From TMED27 sp045106175 (GTDB lineage Bacteria > Pseudomonadota > Alphaproteobacteria > Micavibrionales > Micavibrionaceae), in contig JBGCEF010000003.1 in the NCBI GenBank assembly GCA_045106175.1, forward strand, positions 1-62,477: DNA of 62,477 bases, in the 5' to 3' direction. The notes under the pieces were generated by a model. The model saw only the letters and a program-made list of their open reading frames with translations, did no database searches and had not been told where the DNA came from. Both the position numbers and the translations under genes were made by a program. Shown here piece after piece: positions 59,454-62,477 of this stretch (position 1 is the stretch's first letter; the number at the start of each line of letters is the position of its first letter).

Positions 59454-60176
59454 TTACGCGATACCAAGCACATCTTTTTGCAAAGCAGTTAAACTCTCAC
59501 AGCCCTTTTTCGCCAAATTCAATAGCTGCAAAAACTCGGTTTCACTAAACGGCTCTTTTTCGGCTGTCCCTTGAATTTCGACAATGCCGCTCGATCCGGT
59601 AATCACAAAATTCGCATCCGTATCCGCATCACTATCCTCATCGTAATCTAAATCAGCAACTGGCTGTCCTTTATAGACCCCACAAGAAATGGCAGCGACG
59701 CTATCCTTAAGAGGAACAGCCTCTAATGCACCCGTCTTCACAATATGTTGAAACGCCAAATGCATCGCAACAAAGCCTCCTGTAATCGCAGCTGTGCGCG
59801 TTCCGCCATCGGCTTGTATCACATCACAATCAACACGCACCTGACGCTCACCCATTGCTTCAAAATCAACAACAGACCGCAACGCCCGTCCTATTAATCG
59901 CTGAATTTCTTGCGTCCGTCCGGATTGTTTGCCGCGCGCCGCCTCTCTATCCATGCGTGATCCCGTTGAACGCGGCAACATGCCATACTCTCCAGTCACC
60001 CATCCTTTACCTGTATTTTTCATCCAGCCAGGAACACGCTCTTCCGCCGTAGCCGTACACAAAACATGTGTATTACCAAACTTTATCAAACACGATCCTT
60101 CCGCATGAATATTAACGTGCGGAATGATTTCAACATCCCGAATTTGATCTAATTGACGCCCTGACGGTCTTCCCAT
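59454..60176 (-). CDS. rph: Ribonuclease PH
   Basis: 240 residues. A phosphorolytic 3'-5' exoribonuclease that trims tRNA 3' ends. Visible: MGRPSGRQLDQIRDVEI, IKFGNTHVLCTATAEERVPGWM split by motif, GWVTGEYGMLPRSTGSRMDREAARGKQSGRTQEIQRLIGR (region about 65-108), RVDCDVIQADGGTRTAAITG, and VADLDYDEDSDADTDANFVIT. Normal in all catalytic parts. First gene of the rph-rdgB unit. In many alphaproteobacteria hrcA lies just beyond it; here an unknown gene does. Confidence 0.97.
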   Translation of the reverse strand: MGRPSGRQLDQIRDVEIIPHVNIHAEGSCLIKFGNTHVLCTATAEERVPGWMKNTGKGWVTGEYGMLPRSTGSRMDREAARGKQSGRTQEIQRLIGRALRSVVDFEAMGERQVRVDCDVIQADGGTRTAAITGGFVAMHLAFQHIVKTGALEAVPLKDSVAAISCGVYKGQPVADLDYDEDSDADTDANFVITGSSGIVEIQGTAEKEPFSETEFLQLLNLAKKGCESLTALQKDVLGIA

Positions 60177-60337
60177 GATAAATATCCTCTATTTGTAAAT
60201 CTGGCTAAACCATAACTTCCGCATAACACATGTCAATAAAAGAGTGGGGATGAACAGATCTGAATTGTACCTAAACACTTGCACAGCAAAACACCAACCC
60301 TTAACGTGTAAGAATTAAAGAAAAAGGTGGCATAATC

Positions 60338-61177
60338 ATGCGTTTAAAAGCTCTATTTATTCTAACATTTTGTATGGCTTTCAATCTCTCACAGACAAGC
60401 GTCTCCAATGCGCAAAAAGTCAACATTATGCCGAATTATCTATATGAATTAGAAACAATTAGACCGGAGAATGACGAAAACGGTGATTTCACAATCCGCC
60501 TGCTCTCCCCGGGAAGCGTAACTGGATGTTACAAAATAAACCCAGCTGAAATCGAAATTGTTGACGCTGGCGCAGCAATTTACGTTAAAATAGAAGAAGG
60601 CAGCATAGAACTTCAAACAGAAGCAACTTACGATCAATTTGGCTGTCAAATCACCTCAGGCCAGCAATTCATTGATATCAACTTCAACAAAAATGATTTA
60701 GCGGACAATAAAACCGGTAAAATTATCATAACCAGCAAATCAATCGGGAAACTATTTGATATAGAAGTCGAAACAGACGATCACTCCGTTACTCTACATT
60801 CAGAATTGAAAACTGGCGTAAGGGCTCCCTCCGATGTCATTAAACGATCCATTCGTCACTGGTTTTTCCCAGAAAACACAATTATTCTCTCAGCTAACGG
60901 TATGACAACAGACCCTGAGACAGCAAAAAAAGTAAAAGATTTAGCAGAAGAACAAGAATTAAAACCGATGAAAACAATGTTTGATGATTTCAAATCCCCA
61001 AAAGATGGGCTGTTTTACATCGACAGTGAAAATAAGTTTTCTGAAGATTTAAAAGAAAATTTAACAGTGCCTGTTGGTTCAATCAGTTTTGATGAACAAT
61101 ATTTCGGTGCTAACGGTCCATACACCAAATCCAAAAAAATAGGCGTCTTCGCTCGCAAAGTTGGGATCAACGATTAA
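60338..61177 (+). CDS. Secreted hypothetical protein (279 residues)
   Basis: Signal peptide 1-26 (ending SNAQK), then a mixed beta protein with GCYKINPAEIEIVDAG, a tyrosine-cysteine pair in TYDQFGCQI and DINFNKNDLADNKTGKIIIT. No membrane helix after the signal; the C-terminal third is more helical (KKVKDLAEEQELKPMKTM). AAGGTGG supports the ATG. It lies where hrcA would be between rph and grpE in many alphaproteobacteria. Family unknown. Confidence 0.65.
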   Translation: MRLKALFILTFCMAFNLSQTSVSNAQKVNIMPNYLYELETIRPENDENGDFTIRLLSPGSVTGCYKINPAEIEIVDAGAAIYVKIEEGSIELQTEATYDQFGCQITSGQQFIDINFNKNDLADNKTGKIIITSKSIGKLFDIEVETDDHSVTLHSELKTGVRAPSDVIKRSIRHWFFPENTIILSANGMTTDPETAKKVKDLAEEQELKPMKTMFDDFKSPKDGLFYIDSENKFSEDLKENLTVPVGSISFDEQYFGANGPYTKSKKIGVFARKVGIND

Positions 61178-61200
61178 ATTCAACAGTAATTTTGTAAGGA

Positions 61201-61228
61201 CTTGCAAGATTAAAAAAAGATGATTACA
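61201..61228 (+). promoter_or_regulatory. Possible sigma-32-type promoter of grpE
   Basis: CTTG (61201-61204), 18 bases, ATTACAT (61223-61229 region). The -35 fits the alphaproteobacterial RpoH consensus, the -10 only partly. No CIRCE repeat is visible. Confidence 0.3.
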
Positions 61229-61265
61229 TCTTTGTCGCAAATAAATTGATAAAAAGAGGCTTAAA

Positions 61266-62009
61266 TTGAACGACGAATCCGAAGAAGAGATACTCCAAGA
61301 ATCGTTACGACGAGAAGCAGAGGCATTAGCTCGACGTCGCGCTCAAAAAACCGAACAAGACCAACCAGAGCTTGCACAAGAAGAACAAGATCACCTTGCT
61401 CCTGAACCTGCACATCAATCAGCCGAAGACGAAAATGTAGCAGAACTCTATCCAGAACACGATGAACTTGGCGCGGGAACCGACGATAATCCTGATGGCC
61501 ATACCGTTATTTTAAAACTGCAAGAAGAATTAGAAAACGCAAAAGACCAAATGATCAGAGCGGTCGCCGAAACCGACAATATTCGCAGACGTTCAATTAA
61601 AGAACGCGAAGACGCAAGCAAATACGCCGTATCAGGCTTTGCAAAAGACCTACTAAGTGTCGCAGACAACCTTCGCCGCGCGCTTGACGCCGTTCCACAG
61701 GAACTTGCAGAAAATGAAAAACTTGCAGGACTCATAGGCGGAATCGAAGCAACAGAAAGAGAGCTTCTGAAAGCTTTTGAATTAAACGGTATTAAAAAAC
61801 TTGAAACACAAGATGGTGTTTTTGATCCAAACCATCACGAAGTTATGTTTGAAACCCCTGGCACAGGAAAACCAGCAGGTACAATCATTCAAACATTAGA
61901 ACCAGGATACACATTGCATGATCGCCTCATAAGACCCGCGCGCGTTGGCGTTGCCAAAGATGAAGGCGAAGTTCCACCCCCTGTCGAAGGAATAGACACG
62001 CAAGCGTAA
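61266..62009 (+). CDS. grpE: GrpE nucleotide-exchange factor
   Basis: 247 residues starting at a TTG with GAGG 7 bases upstream. GrpE helps DnaK release ADP. The N-terminal 85 residues are acidic and disordered (long for a GrpE), then a coiled-coil (about 85-140, LQEELENAKDQMIRAVAETDNIRRR) and a beta domain with GVFDPNHHEVMFETPG and LEPGYTLHDRLIRPARVGVAK, as in the family. Its partner dnaK follows 114 bases later. Confidence 0.96.
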   Translation: MNDESEEEILQESLRREAEALARRRAQKTEQDQPELAQEEQDHLAPEPAHQSAEDENVAELYPEHDELGAGTDDNPDGHTVILKLQEELENAKDQMIRAVAETDNIRRRSIKEREDASKYAVSGFAKDLLSVADNLRRALDAVPQELAENEKLAGLIGGIEATERELLKAFELNGIKKLETQDGVFDPNHHEVMFETPGTGKPAGTIIQTLEPGYTLHDRLIRPARVGVAKDEGEVPPPVEGIDTQA

Positions 62010-62025
62010 AAATTTGTGCTCGTTA

Positions 62026-62054
62026 CTTGAAAAAACAATCAGCATTCTTATAAT
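62026..62054 (+). promoter_or_regulatory. Sigma-32 heat-shock promoter of dnaK
   Basis: CTTG (62026-62029), 17 bases, CTTATAAT (62047-62054). This fits the alphaproteobacterial RpoH consensus CTTG-N17/18-CYTATNT exactly. The dnaK leader would be about 60 bases, ending in AAAGGAG. Confidence 0.75.
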
Positions 62055-62123
62055 GTTTTATATGAGTGCTGTGAAAAACGGGCTCTGAACTAATATAAAT
62101 CTTGCTTAATAAAGGAGATTGCT

Positions 62124-62477
62124 ATGAGCAAAATTATCGGTATCGACTTAGGTACAACAAACTCTTGTGTTGCCGTCATGGACGGAAAAGAACCCCGCGT
62201 CATTGAAAACGCAGAAGGCGCAAGAACAACCCCTTCCATGATTGCATTTGCAAAAGACGGTGAACGCCTTGTCGGCCAACCCGCCAAACGTCAAGCGGTA
62301 ACCAACCCTGAACAAACTTTATACGCGATTAAGCGCCTTATCGGTCGTCCTTTCGATGATAAACAAGTTCAAGAAATGGCGAAAAATGCTCCATTCAAAA
62401 TCGTCAAAGGTGATAACGGCGATGCGTGGGTAGAAGTCGATGGTGAAACATACGCCCCATCACAAATCTCTGCAATG
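62124..62477 (+). CDS. dnaK: Chaperone protein DnaK (N-terminal part, cut by window edge)
   Basis: The first 118 residues of DnaK (Hsp70): MSKIIGIDLGTTNSCVAVM is the phosphate-binding loop of the ATPase domain, followed by RTTPSMIAFAKDGERLVGQPAKRQA and NPEQTLYAIKRLIGRPFDD. An excellent AAAGGAG site is 6 bases before the ATG and a sigma-32 promoter is 70 bases upstream. Downstream part, usually with dnaJ, is outside the window. Confidence 0.98.
   Translation, partial: MSKIIGIDLGTTNSCVAVMDGKEPRVIENAEGARTTPSMIAFAKDGERLVGQPAKRQAVTNPEQTLYAIKRLIGRPFDDKQVQEMAKNAPFKIVKGDNGDAWVEVDGETYAPSQISAM

Noticed and set aside
61178..61265. CIRCE element before grpE
   Set aside because: No TTAGCACTC/GAGTGCTAA-type inverted repeat is present here or in the 114 bases before dnaK.

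Overview
The window reads as a chromosomal segment of a free-living, fairly AT-rich alphaproteobacterium (by eye about 40% G+C, not counted). Signs of that class are a C4-pathway 5-aminolevulinate synthase, the yajC-secD-secF cluster near serS/pcm/nlpD-type genes, the xseB-ispA-dxs order, the rph-rdgB-hemW order, a 17 kDa-antigen-type lipoprotein and an alphaproteobacterial sigma-32 promoter before dnaK. A Micavibrionales-like or similar deep-branching lineage is a guess, not a demonstration. No insertion sequence, prophage, CRISPR array, integrase or rRNA is visible. One tRNA gene (Leu) is present.

Layout. 1-6.3 kb: secF (partial), secD, yajC, an NlpD-like lipoprotein, pcm and serS on the minus strand, with small unknown genes between them and no surE. 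6.4-19.9 kb: N-formylglutamate amidohydrolase, lipB, a periplasmic thioredoxin, tRNA-Leu, maeB, mgtE, a DUF218 protein, a class A PBP, rnhA and several unknown genes. 20-25.8 kb: lipoprotein-gmhA-xseB-ispA-dxs-HAD, interrupted by an unknown gene carrying a ten-base G tract. 25.8-35.5 kb: sppA, aroC, thioesterase-fabI, a 17 kDa-antigen-like lipoprotein, pdxH and htpG. 35.5-39.6 kb: accessory-looking secreted proteins (one a predicted cysteine peptidase), a zincin-fold protein without its zinc motif, phhB and a 59-residue YjfB-like protein. 39.6-48.4 kb: hemA with a perfect Fur-type palindrome upstream, a divergent ribokinase, TetR, adenosine kinase, a YejA-type binding protein, GT9, ygfZ and a membrane protein. 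48.5-62.5 kb: ppdK, ispB, a PAS histidine kinase with a CheY-like partner, a Rap1a/Tai-like protein, an isolated helicase C-terminal region, hemW, an IcmD/DotP-like membrane protein, rdgB, rph, grpE and the start of dnaK.

How it fits together. Most genes are housekeeping: protein export (SecDF-YajC), cell-wall upkeep (NlpD-like, PBP, SppA), isoprenoids (Dxs, IspA, IspB), haem (HemA, HemW), lipoate, PLP, chorismate and fatty-acid synthesis, pyruvate/PEP balance (PpdK, MaeB) and chaperones (HtpG, GrpE, DnaK). Lineage-specific genes are slotted singly between them, mostly in the opposite orientation, so the map is a chain of short convergent and divergent units. Convergent stops are never more than about 25 bases apart and often overlap.

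The most unusual signals are: (i) many genes whose best sigma-70-type -10 box ends only 5-8 bases before the start codon, implying leaderless mRNAs, three of them sharing the box AATTGACATAA; (ii) an orphan Dot/Icm-type IcmD/DotP-like protein inside the rdgB-hemW unit, and a distant set of secreted proteins that could belong to the same kind of machinery; (iii) a stand-alone C-terminal region of the alphaproteobacterial Suv3-like helicase; (iv) a tRNA-Leu with anticodon AAG; (v) enzymes with altered key motifs.
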